Below are positions 22,530 through 32,319 of a DNA stretch of 62,093 nt, piece after piece (the stretch's first letter is position 1; each line of letters opens with the position of its first letter). Source of the stretch: Pseudomonadota bacterium. Its GTDB lineage: Bacteria; Pseudomonadota; Gammaproteobacteria; Steroidobacterales; Woeseiaceae. Position numbers and translations under genes: made by a program. The DNA lies in NCBI GenBank assembly GCA_027618995.1, contig JAQCGO010000009.1, positions 1 through 62,093 of the forward strand, written 5' to 3'. Under the pieces are notes generated by a model that saw only the letters and a program-made list of their open reading frames with translations, made no database searches and had not been told where the DNA came from.

Positions 22530-23788
22530 TCTTCAGTATCCTCATCGAGGTCAAACAGGATGCGCGCCGCGGCGATGATATCGGCGTTTGAATTCTCGGC
22601 GGCATCGCGCAGTCGTACACTTGGGTTGTGCAGTAATTTCTTCATCATCGCAGCCGTGGCGTACTCGATCACTTCAGCACTATCCATGCCCCGGGCAAGG
22701 CGGCGCCGAGCCTGATCAGCCACTTCATCACGTATCGACTGACCATGCTCACGAAGCGCCGTTATTATCGGGTTCGCTTCCTTGGCGCGCGCCATGTCGG
22801 TGTAACGCCGTATCTCGTCTTCGAGTATGCGGCTGGCGTCGATCGCTGCGGCTTCGCGATTTCCCTGCCCCTCGAGAATAACCTTGTCCAGATCATCAAT
22901 AGTGTAGAGGTACACGTCCGGAAGTTCGCCGACCGCCGCTTCGATATTGCGTGGCACAGCAATGTCGAGGGCGAACATCGGCTTGTGCCGGCGGAGACTG
23001 ACAGCAGCCTCCATTTGCGGCAGCGTTATCAGCACATCCGGGCTTGCCGTCGACGTAATCAAAATGTCCGCCTCAGGCAGGGTGCCGTGGAGCTCGGACA
23101 ACGGCACTGCGTAGCCATTGAACTGATTGGCCAGTCGCCGCGCCCGGTTCAGGTCCCGGTTGGCAACAAACAACCGGCCCAGGCCTTTCGCGGTCAGATG
23201 CTTTGCGACCAGTTCGATCGTGACGCCGGCGCCGACAAGTAAGGCAGTGTGCTGTGCAAACCCGGAAAAAAACTGACCGGCCAGGCTGACAGCCGCCGAG
23301 GCGACTGATACGGGGTTGGCGCCGATCTCGGTTTCGGTGCGAACCTTCTTCGCCACTGAGAAAGTGTGCTGGAACAATGCACCGAGGTGCTTGCCCAGCG
23401 TGCCCGCGCGCTCCGCGTCGCGAACCGAGTCCTTGAGCTGGCCGAGAATCTGCGGCTCACCGAGCACCATTGAGTCGAGGCCGCAGGCCACGCGAAAGAT
23501 GTGCCGTATGGCCGCGTCGTCTTCGAGCGCGAACAAATTGTTGGCGTAGGCCGGGTTCAGGTTGCCCTCGTTGTGCAACCAGGTCTGCAATGTGCCGCGT
23601 GCGGCATCACCGCCCATTAAGTAAAACTCGGTGCGATTGCAGGTCGACAACAACACGACTTCATCAATGTCGACCATTTCTTTCAGGCGCACGAGAGCCC
23701 GGTCTATGTTTTCCCCCGCGAAAACAACTTGTTCGCGAATTTCGACAGGTGCCGTGGTATGGTTCAGCCCGAGAATCTGCAGCCGCAT
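22526..23788 (-). CDS. hemA: Glutamyl-tRNA reductase
   Basis: Reduces Glu-tRNA(Glu) to glutamate-1-semialdehyde, the first committed step of C5 tetrapyrrole synthesis. 420 residues; [19 protein letters not shown] with the catalytic Cys50 in [11 protein letters not shown], the NADPH-binding segment ([16 protein letters not shown]) and the C-terminal dimerisation helices. Divergent from the TPR-lolB genes, as in other gammaproteobacteria. Confidence 0.98.
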   Translation of the reverse strand: MRLQILGLNHTTAPVEIREQVVFAGENIDRALVRLKEMVDIDEVVLLSTCNRTEFYLMGGDAARGTLQTWLHNEGNLNPAYANNLFALEDDAAIRHIFRVACGLDSMVLGEPQILGQLKDSVRDAERAGTLGKHLGALFQHTFSVAKKVRTETEIGANPVSVASAAVSLAGQFFSGFAQHTALLVGAGVTIELVAKHLTAKGLGRLFVANRDLNRARRLANQFNGYAVPLSELHGTLPEADILITSTASPDVLITLPQMEAAVSLRRHKPMFALDIAVPRNIEAAVGELPDVYLYTIDDLDKVILEGQGNREAAAIDASRILEDEIRRYTDMARAKEANPIITALREHGQSIRDEVADQARRRLARGMDSAEVIEYATAAMMKKLLHNPSVRLRDAAENSNADIIAAARILFDLDEDTEE

Positions 23789-23883
23789 AGTCGATAATTG
23801 TATGCGAACTGATGGCTCAGTTCCTTGTCTCTGTTATCCAATAACCGCAAACGCGGTTACCCAATTTGACTTGTAGGGTCCGA

Positions 23884-25584
23884 ATGCACCATTACCAGCG
23901 CTTTACTCCTGCCTTTTTACTAATGGCAGCCCTCGTACTTGCAGGCCCACACCCGATCTGGGCGGATTCCGACCCTGCCCTGGCGGCTGCCGGCCATATG
24001 ATTGAGGGTGAGAACGCTCTGCAGGCGGGCGATTATCTCAAGGCCGCGACCGAGTATCGAAAGGCCGCACAATTGAGCGACAACGTTGACGTTGCCCGCA
24101 ACGCCACCGAGATCGCAATCCGCCTCGGCTTCAACAAAGAGGCTCTGCTTAGCGTGCAGCGTTGGCTGGAGCTGGATGAGGACGACCAGGATGCGCAGGT
24201 CGTCTACGCCCAGTTGCAGTTGCGAGAGGGCAATATCCGGGAGTCCCGGCGCACCATCGAGAAACTGATTGATGACGGCGATGGCAAGAACGACCAGCGC
24301 CTGTTGGGTCTGTTACCGGTCCTGTCCGACGAGGACCCGCAAAACGCCGACAAACTCATGCGTGCGCTGGCGAAGCCCTACCCGGATTCCGCGCTGGCCA
24401 ATTATGCAACGGCCGTCATGGGGTTACAGGCGGGCGATGCGGAATACGCGATCGAGAAAGCGACCCGGGCGTCGGAACTGGAACCGACCTGGCTGAAACC
24501 CAAGCTGGTGCTCGGGCGAGCGTTGCTGTTGCAGGGCGACTCGGATAAGGCCATCGATTACATGGCGCGGATTATTGGTGATAGTCAGGATCCGGATCCC
24601 GACGCACGGATGGAACTCGCGTTGATGTATATGTCGGCCGATCAGGTGGAAAACGCCATGAGCCAGGTTAACCAGATCCTGTTGGAGCAGTCGGGTCGGA
24701 CCGATGCATTGCGCCTGATGGCAATTATCAATTTCCGGCAGAACCACCTTGATGCGGCACAGTCGGACTTTGAAGACCTGTTGGCCACTGGCCAATTCAC
24801 AATGGACGCACTGTACTATCTGGCGCGTATAGCCGATTTTCGCAACGACTTCGAACAGGCGGCGCAACTCTACCTGCAGGTCCGCGATGGCCAGTTCGCA
24901 GTGACCTCGCAGCGACGGGCCGCCGCATTGACAGCGCTGCAGCTTAACGAGCCCGAAGATGCGCTGTATCAACTGGACCGGTTCGGTGAACGCTATCCCG
25001 AGCATGCGGTCGATATGGTACTGGCTAAAGCACAATTGCTGACGGCCCTCGAGCGTAATGACGAAGCGCTGGAATTCTATGACAAGGCACTCGAGTTCCG
25101 GCCCGAAGATGAAGAGACAGCCATGGGTCGGGCCGCATTGCTGCTGCGCATGGATCGCCTGCAGGACGCGATCGACGCCTATCAAATTGCCTTGCGCCGC
25201 TTTCCCGATAGCGCGCAATTGATGAACGCGTTGGGTTATACGCTGGCTGATCGCACCGAGGACTACGACGAAGCGGACAAACTTATCCGCAAGGCGATCA
25301 AGCTGGAGCCCGAAAGCCCCGCAATCATCGACAGCCTGGGGTGGCTGCTGTACAAGCAAGGCAAATTCGTCGAGGCAGTGGAGCAACTGCAAATCGCCTA
25401 TAGTCGGTTCCCGGACCCCGAAGTCGCAGCACATCTGGTCGAAGCACTGGCAGAATTGGACCGCAATGACGACGCACTCGAACTACTGGAACAATCCGAG
25501 CGGCAAAATCCGGACAACGACTTGTTGCGCGGCGTTCGCGAGCGGCGCTATCCGGAAGCCGCGGCTATCTCGCAAGACGAATAG
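23884..25584 (+). CDS. Exported tetratricopeptide-repeat protein
   Basis: 566 residues from the ATG at 23884 with a signal peptide (TPAFLLMAALVLAGPHPIWA). About a dozen TPR units span the whole length, e.g. ALEFYDKALEFRPEDEETAM and GWLLYKQGKFVEAVEQLQIA. Proteins of this type sit between hemA and lolB in pseudomonads and relatives. A role as an envelope assembly scaffold next to LolB is plausible but unproven. Its 3' end may overlap the start of lolB. Confidence 0.85.
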   Translation: MHHYQRFTPAFLLMAALVLAGPHPIWADSDPALAAAGHMIEGENALQAGDYLKAATEYRKAAQLSDNVDVARNATEIAIRLGFNKEALLSVQRWLELDEDDQDAQVVYAQLQLREGNIRESRRTIEKLIDDGDGKNDQRLLGLLPVLSDEDPQNADKLMRALAKPYPDSALANYATAVMGLQAGDAEYAIEKATRASELEPTWLKPKLVLGRALLLQGDSDKAIDYMARIIGDSQDPDPDARMELALMYMSADQVENAMSQVNQILLEQSGRTDALRLMAIINFRQNHLDAAQSDFEDLLATGQFTMDALYYLARIADFRNDFEQAAQLYLQVRDGQFAVTSQRRAAALTALQLNEPEDALYQLDRFGERYPEHAVDMVLAKAQLLTALERNDEALEFYDKALEFRPEDEETAMGRAALLLRMDRLQDAIDAYQIALRRFPDSAQLMNALGYTLADRTEDYDEADKLIRKAIKLEPESPAIIDSLGWLLYKQGKFVEAVEQLQIAYSRFPDPEVAAHLVEALAELDRNDDALELLEQSERQNPDNDLLRGVRERRYPEAAAISQDE

Positions 25585-26176
25585 AGGCGGCAGTTGCCTG
25601 GCGCTGTTATGCGGCATGCTGCTTGCCGGCTGTGCGGCGCGACAGACAATACAGCTGCCCGAAATGGATGACTGGTCGACGCGCAGTGCTGTTTTGGGGC
25701 GCGCCGAAAACTTTGAGTTTTCCGGGCGCATCGCTGTCAGTGCCGGCGAAGATGGATTCAACGGCAAGATTCGCTGGCTCCAGGAGGGTGATACGTTCAA
25801 GGCCACGGTCGGCGGACCGCTCGGAATCGGCACCGTGCGGATTGAAGGGGATGGTCGCGCCATCGTGCACACCGACAAGGACGGCGTGCGCACCGTGCTT
25901 GAGGATGCGGAGCAGGAACTCCTGTATCGCTATGGCTGGACCATACCGGTCAGGAGCATGCGATTCTGGGCACTTGGGCTGCCAGACCCCACCGCGCCTG
26001 CGCAAACCGAGCTCAATTCCGAGCAGCAGCTTGCCAAATTGATCCAGCGCAACTGGACCGTGCAAATCTCGCGCTATCGCGTCAGCAGCGGTCAGAGCAT
26101 GCCGAATCTGCTTTCGGCGAGCAGCGCGGAAACGCGTATGCGAATCGTGTTCGACAAATGGTCGTTTTTTGACTAA
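25466..26176 (+). CDS. lolB: Outer-membrane lipoprotein LolB
   Basis: LolB receives lipoproteins from LolA and inserts them in the outer membrane. A lipobox (LLAGC, Cys at about 25631) follows a hydrophobic stretch CLALLCGMLLAGC. The body has FEFSGRIAVSAGEDGFNGKIRWLQEGDTF and the YRYGWTIPVRSMRFWALGLPDP segment typical of the family. The start is uncertain: the only ordinary start upstream of the signal sequence is the ATG at 25466, inside the TPR gene (119-nt overlap), whereas ATG 25616 would leave a five-residue signal. Confidence 0.85.
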   Translation: MTTHSNYWNNPSGKIRTTTCCAAFASGAIRKPRLSRKTNRGGSCLALLCGMLLAGCAARQTIQLPEMDDWSTRSAVLGRAENFEFSGRIAVSAGEDGFNGKIRWLQEGDTFKATVGGPLGIGTVRIEGDGRAIVHTDKDGVRTVLEDAEQELLYRYGWTIPVRSMRFWALGLPDPTAPAQTELNSEQQLAKLIQRNWTVQISRYRVSSGQSMPNLLSASSAETRMRIVFDKWSFFD

Positions 26177-26205
26177 ATTGCGCCGCACGTAAGAGGGGGA
26201 ATTAC

Positions 26206-26280
26206 TGGGGCGTGGCCAAGTGGTAAGGCATCGGGTTTTGATCCCGTGTACCGCAGGTTCGAATCCTGCCGCCCCAGCCA
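26206..26280 (+). tRNA. tRNA-Gln (anticodon TTG)
   Basis: A 75-base cloverleaf with encoded CCA. Acceptor arm TGGGGCG pairs with CGCCCCA, D arm GGCCAAGTGGTAAGGC, anticodon loop TTTTGAT (anticodon TTG), T arm with GGTTCGAATCC. It lies between lolB and prs as in many gammaproteobacteria. The GatCAB genes in this window may matter for charging it if GlnRS is absent. Confidence 0.97.
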
Positions 26281-26304
26281 TCTAGAAGCATACAGGGAGG
26301 CTTC

Positions 26305-27258
26305 GTGGATCTCGTAACGATGGCAGTATTTTCGGGCAACGCGCACCCGAAGTTGGCGCACGATATCGCACGTTGCCTGCACGTTCCTCTCGCGCGTGCC
26401 CATGTTGGCCGGTTTAGTGACGGCGAAATCAACGTCGAAATTCTTGAGAATATTCGCGGCCGCGAAACGTTTATTATCCAGCCCACCTGCCCGCCGACGT
26501 CCGAGAACCTGATGGAACTGCTGGTCATGGTCGATGCCGCGCGACGTGCGTCCGCCGCGCGTATCACCGCGGTTATTCCGTATTTCGGGTTTGCCCGGCA
26601 GGATCGCCGGCCTCGGTCGGCACGTGTTCCGATCACAGCCAAGCTGGTTGCGAAATTGATTGGTACGGCCGGCGTCGATCGTGTGTTGACGCTCGACCTG
26701 CACGCGGACCAGATCCAGGGATTTTTCGATATCGCCGTCGACAACGTCTACGCCTCACCGCTGCTGCTGAGCGATGTCTGGAAGCAGAAATACCGGGATA
26801 TGGTTGTTGTCTCGCCGGACGTGGGCGGTGTGGTTCGTGCCCGCGCGCTGGCAAAACGTCTCGACGACGCTGATCTCGTGATCATCGACAAACGTCGCGC
26901 CAAGGCCAATCAGTCCGAAGTCATGAATATCATTGGCGATGTGGAAGGCAAAAACTGCGTCATGATGGATGACATGGTCGATACGGCTGGCACGCTTTGC
27001 AGCGCGGCGGCAGCGCTGAAGAAACACGGCGCGAAATCAGTACAGGCCTACATTACGCACGCAGTCCTGTCCGGACCCGCCGTATCGAGGATCACCGAGT
27101 CGGAACTGGACGAGCTGGTCGTAACCGACACGATTCCCCTGAACGACGAGGCCATGGCCTGCAGCAAGATTCGCCAGCTCTCAACCGCCGAGCTGCTGGC
27201 CGAGACGATGCGCCGCATCAGCGACGAAGAATCGGTGTCGTCGCTCTACGTCGACTAG
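26305..27258 (+). CDS. prs: Ribose-phosphate pyrophosphokinase
   Basis: Makes PRPP from ribose 5-phosphate and ATP for nucleotide, His and Trp synthesis. 317 residues from a GTG start with AGGGAGG at 26293-26299. The ATP-binding region includes [32 protein letters not shown] and the PRPP loop [12 protein letters not shown] are classical. Standard length. Confidence 0.97.
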   Translation: MDLVTMAVFSGNAHPKLAHDIARCLHVPLARAHVGRFSDGEINVEILENIRGRETFIIQPTCPPTSENLMELLVMVDAARRASAARITAVIPYFGFARQDRRPRSARVPITAKLVAKLIGTAGVDRVLTLDLHADQIQGFFDIAVDNVYASPLLLSDVWKQKYRDMVVVSPDVGGVVRARALAKRLDDADLVIIDKRRAKANQSEVMNIIGDVEGKNCVMMDDMVDTAGTLCSAAAALKKHGAKSVQAYITHAVLSGPAVSRITESELDELVVTDTIPLNDEAMACSKIRQLSTAELLAETMRRISDEESVSSLYVD

Positions 27259-27287
27259 GTCCGGGCGACGTTCGATCTGGAGCCGGC

Positions 27288-27331
27288 GGGAGGGATGTTT
27301 CTCGCCGAGAACTAAAGCGCAGCGAAGCGAG
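27288..27331 (-). repeat. Dispersed repeat, second copy of the GTTCTCGGCGAGAAAC family
   Basis: The reverse complement of 27288-27312 matches 5890-5914 at 23 of 25 positions (GTTCTCGGCGAGAAAC core). Next to it 27313-27331 (TAAAGCGCAGCGAAGCGAG) matches 5971-5989 at 18 of 19. It lies in the 234-bp gap between prs and rplY. The internal TTCTCGCCGAGAA dyad may fold, but no run of T follows. Confidence 0.7.
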
Positions 27332-27492
27332 CCATTCCGGCGAGAAATATCCGGACTGCCGGCCTATAGAATTGAGCTTGGCCGGCGGCTGCGGATACGG
27401 TAAGATGCGCGGCCCCGCTCGGGACGGTCGCAGTTTCGGGCGAATCATCGCTGGAAAAATCCAGTAAAATCAATCAGATAGTGGAGTCAATC

Positions 27493-28170
27493 ATGGCTGA
27501 GAAATTCGTTCTGATTGCGGAACCCCGGGACGACAAAGGGAAAGGTGCGAGCCGCCGCCTGCGTCACGAAGGAAGAGTACCCGCAATCCTGTATGGCGGT
27601 GGTCGCGAGCCGCGCGCGCTGACGTTCGATCACAACAAGCTTTCGCATCAGATGCAGAGCGAATCGTTCTATTCGAGCATCCTCAGTATCCAGGTCGGCG
27701 ATGCCTCGCAGGCGGCTATCGTCAAAGACGTACAGCGGCATCCGGTCAGGGACGCGATCGTGCACATTGACCTGCAACGCATCCTTGAGGATCAGGAAAT
27801 CCGTATGCACGTTCCGATCCACTTCATCAACGAAGACATTGCGGTTGGCGTGAAAATTGGTGGCGGATCTGTATCGCGTCTGCTCACCGACGTTGAGGTT
27901 GTCTGCCTGCCGAGGTACTTGCCCGAGTATTTCGAAGTGGATATTGCCACGCTCGATGTTGACCAGATGCTGCATCTGTCAGACCTCAAAATACCCGAGG
28001 GTGTGGAGATTCCGGAACTGGCGCAAGGGCCGGAGCATAATCACCCGATCGTCGCCATCCATATCATCAAGGCCGCCGTGATTGAGGAAGATGTTCAAGC
28101 TGCGGTCGCCGGCGCCGAAGTACCGGTTGTTTCGGACGACAAGGATAAAGACACGGACAAAGACGCTTAA
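27493..28170 (+). CDS. rplY: 50S ribosomal protein L25/general stress protein Ctc
   Basis: Binds 5S rRNA. The long (CTC/TL5) form, 225 residues: L25 domain at the N-terminus (GKGASRRLRHEGRVPAILYG), a second beta domain, and a low-complexity acidic tail rich in Asp and Lys. I chose the ATG at 27493 rather than the opening at 27481 because it gives the canonical MAEKFVLIAEPRDDKGKGAS. Followed by a strong terminator. Confidence 0.95.
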   Translation: MAEKFVLIAEPRDDKGKGASRRLRHEGRVPAILYGGGREPRALTFDHNKLSHQMQSESFYSSILSIQVGDASQAAIVKDVQRHPVRDAIVHIDLQRILEDQEIRMHVPIHFINEDIAVGVKIGGGSVSRLLTDVEVVCLPRYLPEYFEVDIATLDVDQMLHLSDLKIPEGVEIPELAQGPEHNHPIVAIHIIKAAVIEEDVQAAVAGAEVPVVSDDKDKDTDKDA

Positions 28171-28190
28171 CGACGAGCGTCGCAACAGCA

Positions 28191-28217
28191 AAAGACCGCC
28201 TTGTGGCGGTCTTTTTG
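28191..28217 (+). terminator. Rho-independent terminator after rplY
   Basis: Stem AAAGACCGCC (28191-28200) pairs with GGCGGTCTTT (28205-28214), with a TTGT loop and a run of T directly after. Confidence 0.93.
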
Positions 28218-28234
28218 TTTAAGATGATTGCCCA

Positions 28235-28813
28235 ATGACGCACCTGAGTATTATTGCCGGTCTCGGTAATCCCGACGACAAGTACGAGAAAACCCTGCAC
28301 AACGCAGGCTTTTGGTACGTCGATGCGCTGGCCGGAAAATACGGCGGCGAATTTCGTCATGAGAAGAAATTTGATGCGGAGGTTGGTCGCATCGATATCG
28401 ACGGCGTGGAAATCTGGTTGCTCAAACCGCAGAGCTATATGAATCTGAGTGGCGGCCCGGTACGTGCGGCCCTGGACTACTACCGTCTGGCTGTGACGCA
28501 ACTGCTGGTGGCACATGACGACATCGATTTGCCACCGGGCACGGTACGACTTAAACAGGGCGGCGGACACGGCGGGCACAACGGCATTCGTGACGTCATC
28601 CGCCATTGCAGTGCCGACTTCATGCGTTTGCGCCTGGGCGTCGGGCACCCGGGGCAAAAGGACGAGGTTACGGGACACGTGTTGCAACGCGCTGCGGCAG
28701 ATGTCGAGGCGGCCGTGAAAAAGAATATCGACGAGGCGATTGCGGTCCTGCCGCTGCTGCTCGGCGACGGCCTGAACGCGGCAATGAAAAAGTTACATAC
28801 CAGGGAAGAATAG
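28235..28813 (+). CDS. pth: Peptidyl-tRNA hydrolase
   Basis: Releases tRNA from dropped-off peptidyl-tRNA. 192 residues: [20 protein letters not shown] with catalytic His22, [21 protein letters not shown] with the catalytic Asp, and [12 protein letters not shown]. Standard length; directly followed by ychF. Confidence 0.98.
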   Translation: MTHLSIIAGLGNPDDKYEKTLHNAGFWYVDALAGKYGGEFRHEKKFDAEVGRIDIDGVEIWLLKPQSYMNLSGGPVRAALDYYRLAVTQLLVAHDDIDLPPGTVRLKQGGGHGGHNGIRDVIRHCSADFMRLRLGVGHPGQKDEVTGHVLQRAAADVEAAVKKNIDEAIAVLPLLLGDGLNAAMKKLHTREE

Positions 28814-28814
28814 A

Positions 28815-29906
28815 GTGGCAATCAAGTGTGGCATCGTCGGGCTCCCCAACGTCGGCAAGTCAACGCTGTTCAATGCGTTGACGTCGGCCGATATTCCGGC
28901 CGAAAACTATCCGTTTTGCACGATCGATCCGAATGTCGGCATCGTGGCAGTGCCCGATCCGCGCCTCGCCGTTATCGCCGCGATAGTCCGGCCGCAAAAG
29001 ATCATCCCGACGGCCATGGAATTTGTCGACATTGCCGGGTTGGTGGCGGGAGCATCCAAGGGCGAAGGACTCGGCAACAAGTTCCTCGCCAACATTCGAG
29101 AAACGCATGCGATTGCGCATGTCGTGCGTTGCTTCGAGAACGATGATGTCACGCACGTGGCCGGCAGGATCGATCCACTGGACGACATCGAAACGATCAA
29201 TACCGAGCTTGCGCTAGCCGATCTTGATGCGGTCGAGAAGCAGCTCTACAAGGCGGAGAAGAATGCCAAGACCGCGCAAAAAGACGCGCTGCTCCTGCGC
29301 GATACGCTATTGAAAATCAAGGCACCGCTGGATGCGGGCCAGGCAGTTCGCTCGATCGAACTGGACGCAAACGAGCAAAAAATCCTGCGCGATCTGCACT
29401 TGTTGACGGCGAAGCCGGTGATGTACATCGCGAACGTCGACGAAAGCGGATTCGAAAACAACCCGCATCTCGATGCGGTGCGTGAGTACGCGGCGAAGGA
29501 CGGCTCCGCGGTGGTGGCGATCTGCGCCGCCATCGAAGCCGAGATCGCGGTGCTCGATGAGGCGGACAAGGCGGAATTTCTCAACGACCTGGGTATCGAT
29601 GAGCCGGGGCTCGACCGCGTGATTCGCGGTGGCTATGCGCTGCTTGGATTACAGACCTATTTCACGGCTGGCGAGAAGGAAGTGCGCGCCTGGACCACGA
29701 AAGTGGGTGCGACGGCGCCTGAGGCCGCCGGCGAAATACACACGGATTTTCAGAAGGGTTTTATTCGTGCCGAGGTTATCGCTTACAACGACTATGTCTC
29801 TGGTAACGGAGAGCAGGGCGCGAAGGAAGCCGGCCGGCTGCGACTCGAAGGCAAGGAATACATCGTCCAGGAAGGCGACGTCATGCATTTCCGATTTAAT
29901 GTCTGA
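28815..29906 (+). CDS. ychF: Ribosome-binding ATPase YchF (OLA1)
   Basis: 363-residue Obg-family P-loop ATPase. GTG start 1 bp after the pth stop. The G1 loop [14 protein letters not shown] is followed by [14 protein letters not shown]. The NxxE motif in IANVDE replaces the NKxD of true GTPases, as expected for this ATP-preferring family. The C-terminal TGS domain holds [13 protein letters not shown] and ends DVMHFRFNV. Confidence 0.98.
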   Translation: MAIKCGIVGLPNVGKSTLFNALTSADIPAENYPFCTIDPNVGIVAVPDPRLAVIAAIVRPQKIIPTAMEFVDIAGLVAGASKGEGLGNKFLANIRETHAIAHVVRCFENDDVTHVAGRIDPLDDIETINTELALADLDAVEKQLYKAEKNAKTAQKDALLLRDTLLKIKAPLDAGQAVRSIELDANEQKILRDLHLLTAKPVMYIANVDESGFENNPHLDAVREYAAKDGSAVVAICAAIEAEIAVLDEADKAEFLNDLGIDEPGLDRVIRGGYALLGLQTYFTAGEKEVRAWTTKVGATAPEAAGEIHTDFQKGFIRAEVIAYNDYVSGNGEQGAKEAGRLRLEGKEYIVQEGDVMHFRFNV

Positions 29907-29911
29907 ATGCT

Positions 29912-29988
29912 GTCGCCGGCATGGTCGCCTCCTACGTGGGAGGCCGCCATGTGGGCGAAATCATTGTGGGAGGCCGCCATGTGGGCGA
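29912..29988. repeat. REP-like repeat array after ychF
   Basis: A degenerate inverted copy (29912-29933) faces two direct copies (29938-29958 and 29968-29988) with exact 30-bp periodicity. The unit is GGGAGGCCGCCATGTGGGCGA, differing from the 5.7-kb copies at one base (CATGTG instead of CATGCG). The inverted pair can form a hairpin between the convergent ychF and bPH2 genes. Confidence 0.8.
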
Positions 29989-29994
29989 AATCAC

Positions 29995-31500
29995 CTAGTG
30001 CCAGGACTGCTGGCTGCTCTCCACGCGATACAAAATATAGTCACGCAATTGCTGCGCGGTAGCGTGCGCGATATATGGCACGCGCACATTCCCGGAGGCC
30101 ATGTACAGGCGCAGGCTGGCGAGATTCTTGCGGCGCTGAAAACGCGACTGCGTCACCGTGACGCGTTGTACTTTACGAAATAACAGCGCTACGGTCCGGA
30201 ATCCGAGCAGGCCCGAGCGGCACACCAGTTCGTCGTCATCGTGCAGGTAGCCGGCACGCTGCCAGCTGCGCCAGGAAACCAGCGCAACCAGCGGCAACCA
30301 GAGTAAGGCGACGAGTCCGACAACACCCCAGACAGCAGTGAAGGCCGTTGCCCACAGCATTGCCGGCATCAGGCCAACGTAAAGAATGCGCGAACGCAGG
30401 TAGTAGCGGGAAACCGGCTGAAATAAAGCGCTGCGCGGATCCTGCGTCAATCGTCCAGCGGCCGGCGACAGCATCAGCTTGCGCAGTTGATCGGCCTGGT
30501 CGGCCGTGACCACAGGAATCATGAACATCGTGCCCCTGCGCTGCTTGCGCCCGCTGATCGCCTGTCTTGCCGTCATAGTGAAGCGCCCGAGCCAGCTCTG
30601 CACAATGCCTTGTTGCAATCGCAGCGTCTGGAATTTCTGCAGATCCATCGCGTGTTCGTGGTGCGTCAGTAGACCGCCGGTCGATCGCAACGTGCGACCG
30701 TCCAGGAGTAGTTCGAAATTGTGATAACGCAGAAATGCGCTAGCGATCGACATGATGAGGAGCAGGGCGACGACGGAGAAAAAAATCATCACTACGATGA
30801 TGGCGCCTGTGCCGACATCGAGTTTGCTCGCATCGAACGCCGCAGACTCAACCGCTTTTTCGATGAACTGCTCGAATCGGTCGCCCATCTGCTCGAGCAG
30901 CGGGCCGACAAAGGCGAAAATTATCAACGCGCGGCGGTCGGCGAGTGCAATGCGAATCATGTCGCGCCAGTCGAGCTGCAACAAGGATGTCGAAGGCACT
31001 GCGGGCGCATCATCATCCGCCATTTCTGCTGCGTCACCGCGGCCAATTTTTTCCCGCAACGAATTCGCGAACTCACGCGTGACCGCCGGCAGGTTGCCTT
31101 CGCTGCCGGACGAGCCGGCTGTATCAAACGTGACAGTGACCAGTTTCAATACCCGATACACGGGATTCTGCTGCGTATTGACGCCCTGGATGCGATCAAA
31201 CTTGATGTCGAGCTGTTTCTTCTTGATCACGCCCGAACGGATCAGGATCGAATCTGTGCGAATCTGGTAGGTGAAGAACAACCAGCTCAAGACTGCGCCA
31301 CCCAGGATAGCGGTAGCGGCAAGGATGCCACCGAGAATCAGCTTGCTGACGAGGTCGCCTTGGTAGGCAACGGTGACAGCGAACAGTGGCGCAATGGATT
31401 GCCAGGCGTTGTTCACGATCAGGCGCAGCATACGGCCGAGGAAAAACAGGATCGCGTAGGGCGAGGTACGCTGCCAGGTAGCGCTGTCAGGCGTGTTCAA
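29995..31500 (-). CDS. bPH2 (DUF304) domain membrane protein, YdbT-like
   Basis: 501 residues with three bacterial PH-like domains alternating with paired membrane helices. These start SWLFFTYQIRTDSILIRSGV / IKFDRIQGVNTQQNPVYR (about 80-145), FLRYHNFELLLDGRTLRSTG (about 265-345) and the final YLHDDDELVCRSGLLGFRT (about 420-495). This matches the YdbT layout. Its partner, the small YdbS-like protein, is encoded just upstream with a 14-bp overlap. Function in the family is little known; some homologues confer antimicrobial tolerance. Confidence 0.88.
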   Translation of the reverse strand: MNTPDSATWQRTSPYAILFFLGRMLRLIVNNAWQSIAPLFAVTVAYQGDLVSKLILGGILAATAILGGAVLSWLFFTYQIRTDSILIRSGVIKKKQLDIKFDRIQGVNTQQNPVYRVLKLVTVTFDTAGSSGSEGNLPAVTREFANSLREKIGRGDAAEMADDDAPAVPSTSLLQLDWRDMIRIALADRRALIIFAFVGPLLEQMGDRFEQFIEKAVESAAFDASKLDVGTGAIIVVMIFFSVVALLLIMSIASAFLRYHNFELLLDGRTLRSTGGLLTHHEHAMDLQKFQTLRLQQGIVQSWLGRFTMTARQAISGRKQRRGTMFMIPVVTADQADQLRKLMLSPAAGRLTQDPRSALFQPVSRYYLRSRILYVGLMPAMLWATAFTAVWGVVGLVALLWLPLVALVSWRSWQRAGYLHDDDELVCRSGLLGFRTVALLFRKVQRVTVTQSRFQRRKNLASLRLYMASGNVRVPYIAHATAQQLRDYILYRVESSQQSWH

Positions 31501-32005
31501 TACTGCCCCCGGCTTTCTGCAGAACGAAAATGCGCAGCTGCTCGGCAGTCTGGTCAGCGAGACCGTCGATCTTCAGGTCGCCACCCGAGCCGCCGGCGGT
31601 AAACAACTGCAGGGTCGCAAGCGCGAATTTTCGATCGAAAGGAGTGCTGCTCGTCTCGACATGCTGAATGCGGTTGAATGGAATGGCCGTCACCGAGCGC
31701 CAGATCACGCCGTGTCGAAACAGGATGTCTCTGTCGCGCACCACATAACCGCGCTTGGGCAGCGACAGCGTGGGCCAGAGCAACAAGGCCGCACTCGATA
31801 CAGACCAGGGCAGCCAGATCAGAACAGCCTGCAACAGCTCGAGGCCGGCAAAAATCGTGATCAACAACAACGGAATTACGGTAGCGCCGACGGCGATCAG
31901 GGCCTGCAACTGGCGTAACCGCTTGTAGGCCGGGTGCAGCGCCTGCCATTGCACCGTATCAACCGACGGCAGAGAATCTGGTGCAACCTCTGGGTTCTCG
32001 AACAT
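31487..32005 (-). CDS. bPH2 (DUF304) domain membrane protein, YdbS-like
   Basis: 172 residues: two membrane helices (about 40-90, LQALIAVGATVIPLLLITIF and following) then one PH-like domain (GYVVRDRDILFRHGVIWR, IPFNRIQHVETSSTPFDRKF). The start lies at the ATG pair 32008/32005 behind GAGGGGAG; the longer opening to 32104 runs into a repeat. It pairs with the YdbT-like gene in the same operon. Confidence 0.87.
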   Translation of the reverse strand: MFENPEVAPDSLPSVDTVQWQALHPAYKRLRQLQALIAVGATVIPLLLITIFAGLELLQAVLIWLPWSVSSAALLLWPTLSLPKRGYVVRDRDILFRHGVIWRSVTAIPFNRIQHVETSSTPFDRKFALATLQLFTAGGSGGDLKIDGLADQTAEQLRIFVLQKAGGSIEHA

Positions 32006-32048
32006 CATTGCTCCCCTCAAATAACAGGGCGCATTATACGGACGGAGC

Positions 32049-32072
32049 GTGGGAGGCTGCCACGCGGGCGAC
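32049..32072 (+). repeat. Single diverged REP-like unit
   Basis: GTGGGAGGCTGCCACGCGGG (from 32049) is a compensated variant of the unit seen at 5.7 and 29.9 kb: both sides of the small palindrome have changed together (GCCGCCATGC to GCTGCCACGC). It lies upstream of the YdbS-like gene. Confidence 0.65.
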
Positions 32073-32155
32073 CAGCCAAACGACAATTCTTGACACCGGC
32101 GCACCCCACCCGGACAATTTCCGGCCCTCGCGGGCCCGGCGCTCGCAACGACATT

Positions 32156-32232
32156 GGTGATGTAGCTCAGATGGTTAGAGCGGCGGACTCATAACCCGCA
32201 GGTCGGTGGTTCAATTCCACCCATCACCACCA
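32156..32232 (+). tRNA. tRNA-Met (anticodon CAT), elongator type
   Basis: 77 bases with encoded CCA. Acceptor GGTGATG pairs with CATCACC, D arm AGCTCAGATGGTTAGAGC, anticodon loop CTCATAA, T arm GGTTCAATTCC. The paired first base (G-C) argues against initiator tRNA; a tRNA-Ile2 with lysidine at C34 cannot be excluded from sequence alone. It marks the boundary between core and accessory DNA. Confidence 0.93.
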
Positions 32233-32243
32233 CAATCCCTTCC

Positions 32244-32279
32244 AGAGCCGCCTAGAAAAATCCGAAACGGCTCTTTTTT
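32244..32279 (+). terminator. Rho-independent terminator after tRNA-Met
   Basis: Stem AGAGCCG (32244-32250) pairs with CGGCTCT (32268-32274), 17-base loop, then a run of six T. Confidence 0.85.
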
Positions 32280-32319
32280 GACCGTAAAAACAGCACTTCA
32301 CACGCAAATCCCGGGTCAG

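Noticed and set aside
24424-25434. 336-codon minus-strand frame opposite the TPR gene
   Set aside because: Antisense to a clearly repetitive TPR protein; no motif and no ribosome site.
29938-29988. Two 30-bp periodic repeats as a mini-CRISPR
   Set aside because: Only two units, 21 of 30 bases shared with the REP-like family and no spacer of normal length.
30721-31602. 293-codon plus-strand frame opposite the YdbT-like gene
   Set aside because: The minus-strand bPH2 domains are well supported; the plus frame is Arg/Gln/His-rich shadow sequence.
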